Below are positions 24,255 through 34,486 of a stretch of DNA of 64,000 nucleotides, one piece after another; the stretch's first letter is position 1, and the number at the start of each line of letters is the position of its first letter. The notes below the pieces were generated by a model, which saw only the letters and a program-made list of their open reading frames with translations, was not told where the DNA came from and searched no databases. The DNA is from Achromobacter xylosoxidans. Lineage in GTDB: Bacteria; Pseudomonadota; Gammaproteobacteria; Burkholderiales; Burkholderiaceae_B. A program made the position numbers and the translations under genes. The stretch spans positions 3,534,001 through 3,598,000 of the forward strand of contig NZ_LN831029.1 of the NCBI RefSeq assembly GCF_001457475.1. The letters are read 5' to 3'.

Positions 24255-24560
24255 TTTTGATGGATCTTAAGATCAGAAGGGAGGCCAGGAATATTAATAT
24301 CCAACGTCATCCCGAAATTGCGTGATACCCGAACACCTACACGCCCTCCACCCGGAAGGGTGTACCAAGTTCCGTCACCCTTTGCATAGGCACCCGACTC
24401 TGTGGCGCCACTCAAGAGATCGCCTTTAATTTTATTAAATTCACTTGAAGAAACAGTCCGAATATTTTCAGTAGATCCTTTGCTGACAATCCCAATAAGA
24501 TTTCCGTTCGGCCTAAGAATGTCATGAATATTCTTTGAATCTTCACTCAAGATGACCGTG
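24251..24560 (-). other. AT-rich CdiA C-terminal toxin tip
   Basis: The last 100 or so residues of the cdiA frame differ in composition from the GC-rich body: about half A+T against a third. They include IHDILRPNGNLIGIVSKGST, TWYTLPGGGRVGVRVSRNFG and the end GLPSDLKIHQK. The junction is the Gly/Pro-rich linker at about 24570-24740. Such variable tips are toxins delivered into neighbouring cells and neutralised by the gene directly downstream. I cannot assign a toxin family with confidence. Confidence 0.6.
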
Positions 24561-27500
24561 GGCCCTTGCGGCCCCGGCATCGGCGTAAAACTACCGCCCG
24601 GATGCGGATTCCCCTCCGCGTCATAGCTCGGCGTGCCCGGACTCCCACGGTCCGCCTCATACCCAGGCGTACCCCCCGTCTCGCGTCTATCCCCCGCATA
24701 CCCCGGCACCCGCGCATCACCGCCCGGCGGCACGGCCGGCGTCTCGAGCGGCCCTCTGGCTTCTTCCGGCCCGCTATCCGTCTCGAATAGCCAGTTCCAC
24801 GCCCGCGTCAGGTGGCGTGCAATGTTCTCGTCCGCGCTCGATACGCCGTTGGACCCGCGCCGCCCCACTCCGCCAAGCGTGCCGCCAATCGAGGCCGGAC
24901 CCATAGCCGGCGGCGGCAAGACCACAGCCTGGTTGTTCTCCAATTCAAGCCGCGCCGCGTCATTCACCGCCGCCACGGCAGTCGGGTCCAACGCCGCCGT
25001 CAATCCGCCCAGCAGGCTGGTCACCAGGTTGATGCGCGCTTCGCGCTCCGCCGGATCGAGCTTGCTCGTCGGCTCGCCAAGCGCGTGCTCCATGAGCTGG
25101 CCGATGACGACGGCCGCGGACGCACCGGAGGCGCCTGCGCCGCAGCTTGCGCCGGTTGCGGCGGCGCCCGCGCAGCCGAGCAATGCGTGCAAGGCCACGT
25201 GGCCCGGGGAGCCTTCGCCGCCCAGCAGCGGCGCGATTTCCTTGATCCTGGCGGCGCCCAGGCTTTGCAGATAATCCACGGCCGCCGCCTGCACGAACTG
25301 GCTCGCTCCGCCCGTCACGTTGCCGCCGGCGGCCAGGGTCACTGCCGTCAGCGCTTCGCGGTATCCGCCGCCCGGCGCCCATTTCCGGACGTCCTCGTAC
25401 CGCGCGCGCAGGTGTTCCTTGGCCCGGCCTTCCGGGGCCGCGTCCATGGCGTCCTTGAGCGCCTTGGCTTCGGCCGCCCGATTCGTCAGGAACTGGCCGG
25501 TCTGCCGCGCCGCTTCGGATGCGATGTCGAAGCCTGCCTGGATCTTCTCCTTGTCGAAGATCGGCTTGAGCGTGTTCAACGCGCCCGCGGTTTCGCGGTT
25601 GAGCGAGGCGATGACCTCGTCCGCCGATGTGTTGGTGAGCGCCTGCTGGCCCGCCGGATCGCGGATCGTGATGCTGCCGACGCTGATGGCGCTGCGCGTG
25701 CTTGAGTCGGCCTTGCCGCCGGCGGCGGCAATGGCCGGCGCGTTCGCGGCCAGGCCGGGCTTGGACTGGGGCGCGCCCGGGCCGCTGGCGCGCGCCCCGC
25801 CTTCGGCCTGTTCGCCCACGTTGGCGCCGGTGGCGGCCGGGTGGCTGGCGTCGCCCGTGGCGGCGCCGATGTTGTAGCCGCCGCTGATTCCGATCTGGTG
25901 GCCGCTGTACCGGGCGCGGTTGTCGATGTCCGCCACGTGCAGCGTGCCGGTCGACAGGCGGTTGGCGCCGTCTTCGCCTCCCCTGCCGCTGCCGGCGATG
26001 ACGCCGCCGACCAGGCTGGTGTTGCGCCCCACGTCGACCTGGAACCCTTGGTCGCCCGCCCACAGGCCGGCCTGATCGGTGACCGAGCGCCAGTCGCTCT
26101 TCATGGCGCCGGCCCCGAGGCTGCCGCTGATGGAGCCCCCCTGGCCGGCGCAGTAATACAGGCAAAGGCTGGCGGCGATTCCCGCGTTACTGTTGCTGGC
26201 CGCGTAGATGCTGATGTCCTGCAGGCTTTCGATGCGCAGGTTCTTGGCGATATCGGCCACGATCCGCCGGCCACGGGCGGAGGCGCCGACGAGGCCGGTG
26301 TCGCCGCCGGATTGCAGGTCGAGCACATTGCCCGCCGTGACGCGGCTCGGGCGCCAGGTGACGTCGCTACCGTCCTCGCGCCCGCGCCCGCCGCTGACGC
26401 CCACGTCGAGCATGAGACCGGACCGGTCCTTGCCGACCGCCACGCTCACGCCGATGGAGGCACCGCGGCTCTTGCTGCGGGTGTTCTGCTCGGTATGGTT
26501 GCTGGCGGCGCGCAGCAGGATGTCGCCCTCGGCCCGCAGCAGGGCGTCGTTGCCCGCGGACACGTCGGATCCGGTGATGGTCAGGGTCGAGGTCTCGCCG
26601 CCGCCGCGCGCCGCGATCAGGAGATCCCCGCCCGCCGCGATGCGGCTACCGGTGGACAGCGTTTCCCGCCGGTCCATCGTGGTGGTTTGAGTGCTGCTGC
26701 CCAGGCCGATGCCGATACGGGCGCCGCCCGCGCTGCCGGGATCGGCCTTGACCGCGTCATAGGCGTTGCGGGCGGCCAGGCCGGCCGTGCCGCCGGCCAG
26801 GGTCGCCATGATGGGGTTGTCCACCTTCCTGCCGGCCTCGGCCATGCGGATGCCGGTGCGCGCGGCATCGACGACAGGCGTGCTGGCCGTGACGGTCAAG
26901 CCGGTTTGCCGGATTTCATGCAACTCGCGCTGGCGCAGGGTATCGGCGCCGCCGGCGATGCGGATGTCGCGGCCGGTCAGGGCGATGTTGCCCTGGCGGG
27001 CCAGCACGTCGCTGCCGGTCACGGCCAATGACGATCCCGCGTCGATCAGGACATTGCCGGCCACGCTGCCGATGGCGCTGCCGGTATTCAGGCCGCGATG
27101 CGTGTCGACCGCATCCGTGACCTGGCGCGTGCCGTAGCTGATGCCTCCCAACGCGCCGAAGCCCGATTTGGCGACCTTGCTGTATTCATATCCCCTGGAG
27201 GTGTTGCCGACGGCGGCGATGCTGACATCGCGGCCGCCCGCGAGGGTCAGTTGGTTCTGGGCGGCGACATTGGAACCGGCCACATTCACGTCGCGCCGCG
27301 CCATCAACCTGACCCGGTCGCCAGTGAAAGTGGACGACACGGCCTCGGTCCAGTCGGCCTCGCTCTTGCGATGCGTCTTTCTGCTGGACAGGAAGCCCTT
27401 TTCCTTGAAGTAGGTCTCGTTGTAGGTGTGGCCGGCGGCGTTGCCAGCCAGCACATTGATGTCGCGCGTGGCTGCCACGCCCAGGCGCTGGCCGGCCGAG

Positions 27501-29503
27501 ACATCCGCGGCGCGGGCGTTGACATCGTTGCCGGCGAACAGGAGCAGATCGCCGCCGGCCGCGATGCGCGTGCCCACGTCGGCAACGGCGCGCATCTCGG
27601 CGCGGTTGCGGCTGTCGTAATGGAAAGACTCGGCGTAGCGGGTCTCGGCGGTACCCAGGTCGATGTCGTGGCCGGCCCGCAGACGGCCATTGCCGGTGGC
27701 GCTGATGACGCCGGCCTGGATGGCGATGTCGTGGTCGGCCTGTATGTCGAACGCGTCGGCATCGATGCGCGCGACGCCGTCGATGCGCGTGCTGGAAACG
27801 CCGCCGCTGGCGTCCGACCGCGTCGAAGCGGCGAGGTTGACATCGCGGCCGGCCCGGAGCGTGACCGTGCCGCCCTTGAGCAGGCCCGCGAGGTTGTCGA
27901 TGTCGTTGCGGGCGTTCAGGTCGATGCTGCCGCCCTGGAGCGTGCCGACCGTGTTGCGTATGTTGCGGCCATCGACGATCAACGCGTTGCGCGCGCCCAG
28001 CGTGCCGCTGTTGGCAACGTCGCCGGCCACGCTGATCCGCGTATCGCCGCCGGCGATCAAGGTGCCATCGCCCCGCAGGTCGCCCGCCTTGACGGCCAGG
28101 TAGACCTGCGGGGCCAGCACCTGCTGGCGCGAACCGTCCGGCAACGTGACGGTGGTTTCCACCAGCCAGACGATGTCGCCGCTCAGCTGGCGCATCTGGT
28201 CTTCGGTGAGCGCGGTGCCCAGCGTAAGGCCGAACCGGCCGGCAACATCGGCGCCGGCGGCGAGCAAGGCCTTGTACTGGGATTCGTTGTCGGTGTAGTC
28301 CCCGACGAAGCGCCTGCCGGTGGCCAGCATGATCTGTTCGGCGACCTGCTTCTGTTCGTAGAAGCCGTCGCCCAGGCGCTTGAGGACCAGGCCCGGATCG
28401 CGGTTGATCCGGCGCAGCAGGAGATCGCTGGAAACGATGGCGCGCGAGCCAATGAACTGGCGGTCGGTGACGATCAGCGCCGGCGCCTCGGGCGACGGAA
28501 TCACCCGGTACAGCCTGTTGGTCGGCAGGACCGGCGGCAACGTGACGACGCGCACCGCCTGCCCGCCGGGCGCGTCGACCTCGACGATCCGGGCGGCCGG
28601 GCGCGGGCGGGGCACGACGCCGGCCGTGGGCCGTGGCGCCGTGGCCGGTGGCGGCGCCGCGGGGCCGTTGTCGGCAGGATCGGCGTGGTCCTTGACCGTC
28701 CCCACGGCCACTGCCAGGCGCCGGGAACCGGCCGTGTCTTCGTAATGCGACCGCGACTCCTTGCGGTGGCGCCTGCGGGTGACGGTATGCACCGCCGTCC
28801 CGACGCGCGTGACCCGCCGCTCGCCCTGCGCGCCGCGGTTGTCGATGCCCGGGCCCTCCACGCTCAAGGCGCCCCCGGCGATGATGCGGCTCTTGTCGTT
28901 GGTGACGGCGCCCGTGAAAGTGGCTTCGCCGCCCGCCACGATGCGGGCGGGGTCGGTCGACGTGACGCGGGTCTCGCTAACGTCCTCCCGCACGATGTAG
29001 TAGAAGAAATTGCGGACCAGGCGCCGGTTGAAGTCGGCGTTGAAAGCGCGAATCCTGGCCTGCAGCGCGTCATGCCGGGACTTGTTGATCGCCAGCGCCG
29101 CTTCGCGTTCCGGGGTGGAGACATCGTCGCAGCGCTTGCCGCCGCAATTTCCCGCCTGCAAAGGCGGCACGGGCACGGGCTCCTGCACGCCGAACACCTG
29201 CCAGACGCGATCGCCGGCCTCGTAGCGCGGGACGGATATCCATGATGGGGAAAGCCCCCCTGTCCATACCCGTTCATAGGCAGGCGGAATGGGCGCGTCG
29301 CGGCCTTCCTCGCCCTTGATCCGGGGCACGTAATCGAACGGCGGCCCGTAGCGCGATTCCGGATATTGGGCGGATGGCAGCAACAGGCTGCGGTCCGGAT
29401 CGTCGTTCAGGAAAGCGGGATCCTTGCCGCACGACGTGGTGACCGAATCGCACAGCCACGTCGTGGCGCCGTCCAGCAGTTCGGTGCCGTTCTCCAGGCG
29501 GTA

Positions 29504-32080
29504 TTAGATCTTGCGCTCGGCGTGGCTGACCGGGACCACTTCGCTCGCGAAATGCGGGTTGAGGTTCTGGATGCTTTCCGCCGCGATGCGGACATCGCCG
29601 CCGGCCTCGATGGTGGCTGACTCGTTGGTGAGCGTGGCGGCCTGCCCCGTCGCCAGGCCGGCGGGGTCCAGCCCGCGTCCCGCCCGCAGGTCGCCCGCCG
29701 CATACAGCAACGCGTGTCCGCGGTTGACCAGCGTGTCCACGCCCAGGTCCATATCCCCGCGCGAGGCGATGACGGCGTCGGCGTCGTTCACCAGCACGGG
29801 CGCCTGGACGGCAATACGGTCGCCGTAGATGCGGCCGCCGTTGCGCAGGCTGCCGGCCTGAATACGGGTGTAGCCGCCGTCGATCAGGCCGGCATTGGCC
29901 AGATCGCCGCCGATGGCCAGATCGATATTGCGCACGCCGATGAGTTCACCGGCCACGCCATTGGTCAGCGTGTCGGCGCTGAGCTGCAGGTCCTGGCCGG
30001 CATGGATCCGTCCGTCGTTGCGCAGATCGCCGGCAGCCAGGGTGAGCGCACCGCCAGCGGCCACCTCGCCGTCGGCATTGGCCAGTTCGCGCACGTGCAG
30101 CCGGGCGTCGCCTTGCGATGCCAGCCGACCGCCGGTGTTCTCAAGCGCGCCGGTGGTCAGGTCCAGCTCGCGGCTGGCGCCCACGCGGCCCGCCTGGTTG
30201 TCCAGGACGTCGGTCTCCAGCGTGATGCGCGCCCCCGCCAAGCCTAGGACGGCGTCGGCCGCGCTGGCGCCGGCGGCAACGTTGGCAACCTCGACGCTGC
30301 CGGCCAAGGTATCGCGATTGTCCAGGCGGCCCGCGTGCAGGACCAACGCGTCGTCGCCCTGGATCAGGCCGGCGCGGTTGTCGAGCACGCCTTGCGCCTG
30401 AAGCGTGAGGACATTGGCCGCGATCAGGCCGCCAGCGTTCGCCACCTCCCGCGCGTGCAGCGTGAGTTCGCCGCCCAGGACCTTGCCGCCGGCGTTGTCG
30501 ATGCGGGCGGCGCGGACGTCGGCGATCCCCCCATACAGGCGGCCGCCCTGGTTGCGCAGCGCCCCCGCCGCGTCGAGCGCCAGTTGGCCTTCGGCCCGCA
30601 GGACGCCATCGCGGTTGTCGACGTCGGCCGCTTCCAGCGCAAGCGTGTCGCCCAGCAGCTTGCCGCCACGGTTGTCGAATGCGCCGCCGGTGTCGACGCG
30701 CGTCGCGCCGCCGGCCTGGATCGTGCCGCCCCGGTTGTCGATGCCGGCGTCGCCGTGCAGGCGGACGTCCTGCGCGGACGCCACGCCGCCGGACGCATTG
30801 ACGATGGATCCGGCGCCGAGGTCCACGAGGCCCGCGCCGGCCACCGTGCCACCGGTGTTATCAAGCGCGCCCATCACCCGGCCGCTGAGCGTGGCGCCGC
30901 TGGCGAGCTTGCCGCCGCGATTGTCCAGGCTGCCGGCGCGCAGCGTGACCGACCCGCCATACAGGGCGCCGCCACGATTGGCGAGCGCGCCGCCGGCATC
31001 CAGGGCCAGTTCTGCCCCTGCCACCAGCTTGCCACCTGACAAATCCAGCGTATCGCCGCGGATGGCGGCGCTGGCCCCCGACGATATCGCCCCGTTGTTC
31101 GCCACCGTATTGGCGGCCCGCAGCGCCAGCGGGCCGGCGGCGGCCAGCGCGCCATCGTTGACGATGTCGCCCGCGCCACGCAGCGACAGGTCGGCGGCGG
31201 CCTGCAGGCGGCCCGACGGCTGGATCCGGACGTCGCCATTGACGTCGACCGACAGGCCGCCGGTCAGCGCCGCCAGGTTGCCGCCGATGTTCACGCCCAC
31301 GCCGGCCTCGGTGCCGATGAGACGGATGCTGTTGGCGTACATGCCGCCAAGCGCCGCCGTGTCGAGCGAGACGACGGGCGCCGGCCCATCGCCCGTGCGC
31401 GCGGCGACCGCGCCCGAGGCGTAGTCGACATGGGCGGCGCCCGCCGTCACGTCGAGGCGGTCGGCCCAGACCTCGGCGTTGATTTCCAATGCCCGGGCCA
31501 GCAGGTCGAGCCGGCCCAGGTTGGCGCCGTACAGCCCCGCCCCTTCGATCGCCAGGCGACCTTCGGTGACGTCGAAACCCAAGGCGCCATCCGCGCCGAT
31601 GACGGGCTTGCCCGTGGTCAGCGTGGCGCGGTTGGCGTTGAGGAAACCGCAGCCGTCGCAACTAATGCCGGCGGGGTTGGCGACGATGACGCTGGCGCGA
31701 TGGCCCGCCACTTCCAGCATGCCCGCCAATTGGGAAGGATTGGGTGCGGTGACCTGGTTCAGGATGATGCCCGCATGCCGGTCGCCCAGCATGGGATTGC
31801 CGGCCACCGGGCCGGCCAGTTGCGTCTGGCGGCCCGCGCCGCTGTTGTTCAGCACCACGCCCGAGGGGCCGACATTGAACTGGGTGAAACGGTTGTTGGA
31901 AACGCCGCCGGCCGACGGCGGCGCGATGTCGACCACCGGCACGCCGCGGCTCACGCCCACCACGGGCCGCTGGCCGGCCACGCTCTTGTCCACGGAGATG
32001 GGCAGGGTCTGCGCCAGCGCGGGCGTCCAGACCTGCGTGGACAGCACCAACCAGACAACCAGGGAACGAAGCGCGGACAT
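29504..32080 (-). CDS. N-terminal product of the interrupted cdiA/fhaB gene (TPS domain and FHA-1 repeats)
   Basis: This is what would be made if the TAA is real: 858 residues with a Sec signal peptide, the TPS domain recognised by a TpsB/CdiB transporter, and repeated beta-helix units. The units have the form D-x-x-G-x-x-x-A-x-G and are visible as ALDNTGGTVAGAGLVDLGAG and VDNRDGVLRAEGQLALDAAG. It would be exported as a filament without receptor-binding or toxin parts. ATG 32080 is chosen because the signal peptide begins there; the open frame continues upstream to 32335 without it. Confidence 0.78.
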   Translation of the reverse strand: MSALRSLVVWLVLSTQVWTPALAQTLPISVDKSVAGQRPVVGVSRGVPVVDIAPPSAGGVSNNRFTQFNVGPSGVVLNNSGAGRQTQLAGPVAGNPMLGDRHAGIILNQVTAPNPSQLAGMLEVAGHRASVIVANPAGISCDGCGFLNANRATLTTGKPVIGADGALGFDVTEGRLAIEGAGLYGANLGRLDLLARALEINAEVWADRLDVTAGAAHVDYASGAVAARTGDGPAPVVSLDTAALGGMYANSIRLIGTEAGVGVNIGGNLAALTGGLSVDVNGDVRIQPSGRLQAAADLSLRGAGDIVNDGALAAAGPLALRAANTVANNGAISSGASAAIRGDTLDLSGGKLVAGAELALDAGGALANRGGALYGGSVTLRAGSLDNRGGKLASGATLSGRVMGALDNTGGTVAGAGLVDLGAGSIVNASGGVASAQDVRLHGDAGIDNRGGTIQAGGATRVDTGGAFDNRGGKLLGDTLALEAADVDNRDGVLRAEGQLALDAAGALRNQGGRLYGGIADVRAARIDNAGGKVLGGELTLHAREVANAGGLIAANVLTLQAQGVLDNRAGLIQGDDALVLHAGRLDNRDTLAGSVEVANVAAGASAADAVLGLAGARITLETDVLDNQAGRVGASRELDLTTGALENTGGRLASQGDARLHVRELANADGEVAAGGALTLAAGDLRNDGRIHAGQDLQLSADTLTNGVAGELIGVRNIDLAIGGDLANAGLIDGGYTRIQAGSLRNGGRIYGDRIAVQAPVLVNDADAVIASRGDMDLGVDTLVNRGHALLYAAGDLRAGRGLDPAGLATGQAATLTNESATIEAGGDVRIAAESIQNLNPHFASEVVPVSHAERKI

Positions 32081-32159
32081 GAGCGGAAGGGATCGATGGA
32101 GAGGACCGATGCACGGCGCCGTGCGCGGCTCGCTGGCGGGCGGCCGGACGGGCGCGTTT

Positions 32160-32176
32160 GGCAATAAGTGATTGCC
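32160..32176. promoter_or_regulatory. Inverted repeats in the cdiA upstream region
   Basis: GGCAAT-AAGTG-ATTGCC is a perfect 6-bp dyad 80 bases upstream of the cdiA start. Overlapping it, ATAAGT (32164-32169) is repeated inversely as ACTTAT (32183-32188). The AT-rich patch is unusual for this GC-rich spacer between the divergent cdiA and TPR-regulator genes, and is the best operator candidate there. Confidence 0.4.
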
Positions 32177-32322
32177 CGCCCAACTTATCGAACGCCCCCG
32201 CGGCCGACGATAGGAACGGGTCCGAGAAGCCGCGCGATAGACCTCGCTATCCGGCCGCCGGCCGCAATAGCGGACCAACTCCCCGCGCCCGCAGCGCGGT
32301 GGTAGATTGGCGGCATCCACGA

Positions 32323-33582
32323 ATGGACGTGGCAAGGGGGAACGGCAACGATGGCGGGATCGTCATGGACGGGCTGATCATGGCCGCGGCGCGGGCGCTG
32401 GCCAGCGGCGACCCGCTGGGCGCGCTGGCCCGGGTGGCGTTGCGCGACGACGCGCCGGGCCTGGCGCTGCGCGGCATCGCGCTGGCGCAGTTGGGCGATT
32501 TCGACCGCGCCCGCGTCCTGGTGCGGCGCGCCGCCCGCGCGTTCGGCACCCGGGAACCGGTGGCGCGGGCCCGCTGCGTGGTGGCCGAGGCCGAGATCGC
32601 GCTGGCCTCGCGCGACCTGGGCTGGCCCGCGGCGGCGCTCGATGCCGCCCGCGCCACGCTCGAGCGCCATGGTGACCGGCGCAATGCGGCCTATGCCGGC
32701 TACCTGGCCGGCCGCCGCCTGATCCTGATGGGACGCCTGGAGCAGGCCGAACAGGTGCTGTCGGACCTGAACCCCGCCCCCTTTCCGCCCGCCTTGCGGG
32801 CGGTGCACGAGCTGGCCCTGGCAGGCATCGCGCTGCGGCGCGTGCAAGCCACGGCGGCGCGCGCCGCGCTGGCCCGGGCCGCGCGGGCCGCCCGCGCGGC
32901 CGGCATCCCGGCCCTGCGGGCCGAGGTGCGCCAGGCGTCGCTCGTGCTGAAGGCGCCGGCCGCGCACCTGCACCGCGCCGGCGACACGCAGGTGCTGCGC
33001 CTGGAGCAGGTGCAAGCGCTGCTCGCGTCCGACACGCTGGTGATCGACGCCTGCCGCTATGCGGTGCACGGCGCGGGCCGCACCCTGGCCCTGGCCAGCC
33101 GGCCCGTGCTCTTCACCCTGGCGCAGGCGCTGGGCCGGGCGTGGCCGGGCGACGCGCCGCGCGACGCATTGATTGCGTTGGCTTTCCGCACCCGCCATCC
33201 GGACGACTCGCACCGCGCGCGACTGAGGGTGGAAATCGGCCGTTTGCGGGCGGTCCTGGCGCCCTTGGCCGAGATCCGGGCGACACGGCAAGGCTTCGCA
33301 TTGATGCCCGCGACGGGCGCCGTCGCCGTGCTGACGCCCCCGGTGCAGGACCGCCACGCCGCTGTGCTGGCGCTGCTGGCCGACGGCCAGGCGTGGTCCA
33401 GTTCAGCGCTGGCGCTGGCCAGCGGCGCCAGCCAACGCCAGGTGCAGCGCGCCCTGGACGCGCTGGCGGCCTCCGGCCAGGCGCATTCGCTCGGCCGCGG
33501 CCGGGCGCGGCGCTGGATCACGCCGCCCCTGCCCGGTTTCGCGACGACATTGTTACTCCCGGCTCCGCTGCCGAATGCCTAG
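32323..33582 (+). CDS. TPR-like protein with C-terminal winged-helix segment, probable regulator
   Basis: A 419-residue soluble protein. The first 230 residues are Ala/Arg-rich helical pairs that look like tetratricopeptide repeats (ALRGIALAQLGDFDRARVLV, AYAGYLAGRRLILMGRLEQA). The middle (about 240-330) has LALASRPVLFTLAQALGRAW and an Arg-rich helix. The end (about 345-400) carries a helix-turn-helix-like element SSALALASGASQRQVQRALD followed by a wing, GRGRARRWITPP. It is divergent from cdiA and may regulate it, but this is inferred only from position. Starts at 32323 or 32365 are both possible; no strong ribosome site decides. Confidence 0.6.
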   Translation: MDVARGNGNDGGIVMDGLIMAAARALASGDPLGALARVALRDDAPGLALRGIALAQLGDFDRARVLVRRAARAFGTREPVARARCVVAEAEIALASRDLGWPAAALDAARATLERHGDRRNAAYAGYLAGRRLILMGRLEQAEQVLSDLNPAPFPPALRAVHELALAGIALRRVQATAARAALARAARAARAAGIPALRAEVRQASLVLKAPAAHLHRAGDTQVLRLEQVQALLASDTLVIDACRYAVHGAGRTLALASRPVLFTLAQALGRAWPGDAPRDALIALAFRTRHPDDSHRARLRVEIGRLRAVLAPLAEIRATRQGFALMPATGAVAVLTPPVQDRHAAVLALLADGQAWSSSALALASGASQRQVQRALDALAASGQAHSLGRGRARRWITPPLPGFATTLLLPAPLPNA

Positions 33583-33619
33583 CATGGAAGTGTCATTCCC
33601 CCCGAACAAGGACACCGTC

Positions 33620-34264
33620 ATGAAAACCAAGCCCGCAGAAATCCTCCGTGAATACGGCCCGTTCCCCGGCGTCACCGACGTGCACGGCGTCTCGTACGAC
33701 GGCAGCCGCATCTGGATCGCGGTCGGCGACAAGCTGCACGCCCTGGACCCGGCCAGCGGCGACGTGGTTCGCACGATCGACGTCATCGCCCGCGCCGGGA
33801 CCGCCTTCGATGGCAAGCACCTCTACCAGCTGGCCGACAGCATCATCCAGAAAATCGACCCGGCATCGGGGCGCGTGCTGGCCACCGTGCCGGCCCCGGA
33901 AGGCGGCGGCAATTCGGGCATGACCTGGGCCGAAGGCATGCTCTGGATCGCCCGCTACAAGGACCGCAAGATCCACCAGGTCGATCCCGCCACCGGCGCC
34001 ATCCTGCGCACCATCGAGTCCGACCGCTACGTCACCGGCGTCACCTGGGTCGATGGCAGCCTGTGGCACGGCACCTGGGAGGATGACGCCAGCGAGCTGC
34101 GGCGGCTGGACCCCGCCAACGGCGAGGTGCTGGAACGCTTGGCGATGCCGCCCGGCGCCTACGTGTCCGGCCTGGAATCGGACGGCGGCGATGTGCTCTA
34201 TTGCGGCGGCGGCTCCAACAGCAGCCGGGTCCGCGCGGTGCGCCGGCCGCGCGCCGGCGCCTGA
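33620..34264 (+). CDS. Beta-propeller protein, glutamine cyclotransferase-like
   Basis: A 214-residue protein built of repeated blade motifs of the form D-P-A-S-G-x-x-x-x-T-I (LDPASGDVVRTIDVI, IDPASGRVLATVPAP, VDPATGAILRTIESD, LDPANGEVLERLAMP). This four-blade run resembles glutaminyl-cyclase/SMP-30-like or PQQ-binding propellers. There is no signal peptide from ATG 33620, which is preferred over 33575 because an AAGGACACC stretch lies just upstream. The enzymatic role is uncertain. A strong terminator follows. Confidence 0.72.
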   Translation: MKTKPAEILREYGPFPGVTDVHGVSYDGSRIWIAVGDKLHALDPASGDVVRTIDVIARAGTAFDGKHLYQLADSIIQKIDPASGRVLATVPAPEGGGNSGMTWAEGMLWIARYKDRKIHQVDPATGAILRTIESDRYVTGVTWVDGSLWHGTWEDDASELRRLDPANGEVLERLAMPPGAYVSGLESDGGDVLYCGGGSNSSRVRAVRRPRAGA

Positions 34265-34279
34265 TCTTCGCCACTCCGC

Positions 34280-34315
34280 AACGCCCGCCGGCATCCCCGG
34301 CGGGCGTTCTTCTTT
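34280..34315 (+). terminator. Strong rho-independent terminator
   Basis: A perfect 12-bp stem (AACGCCCGCCGG, 34280-34291, with CCGGCGGGCGTT, 34297-34308) around a five-base loop is followed by CTTCTTT. It lies 16 bases after the propeller gene and separates it from the DUF3348-DUF802 operon. This is the clearest terminator in the window. Confidence 0.85.
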
Positions 34316-34486
34316 GCCGCGCTTATCGTCCACTTCCGAGATCGCGGCGCCAGCGCCGCGGGTTTCCCGCGACCCCTGCCCCCGCGCCGTCCTGACAAAT
34401 TGTTGCAGGCGCTAGCGCGGCGGCCGCTTTCCGACCCAGCGAGCCCCCGCCAGCGTGTAAACTCCCCCCTTTTTGACTCTGGTGGT

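Larger units (their letters stand above)
24251..32080 (-). pseudogene. cdiA: cdiA/fhaB-type two-partner-secretion exoprotein gene interrupted by one nonsense codon
   Basis: One reading frame spans 2,609 codons from ATG 32080 to TGA 24251, broken only by TAA at 29504-29506, between ...SHAERKI and YRLENGTELLDG. From the start: signal peptide (MSALRSLVVWLVLSTQVWTP, cut after ALA), TPS secretion domain with NPAGISCDGCGFLN (about residues 135-150), long filamentous FHA-1 repeats to about residue 850, the stop, then the periplasmic-type region, FHA-2 repeats (NVAAQNQLTLAGGRDVSIAA), a pretoxin region whose VENN motif is here LENN (24932-24943), a Gly/Pro-rich linker and an AT-rich toxin tip. With the stop, the tip would not be delivered. 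There is no TpsB gene nearby. A sequencing error cannot be excluded. Confidence 0.82.

Noticed and set aside
22140..24600. The AT-rich block considered as an insertion sequence or prophage scar
   Set aside because: No transposase, integrase, terminal inverted repeats or target duplication seen; toxin/immunity cassette remnants explain the composition better.
27098..29245. Long plus-strand open frame opposite the cdiA gene
   Set aside because: It is the antisense shadow of the GC-rich repeats; composition follows the third-base pattern of the minus-strand gene and no family is visible.
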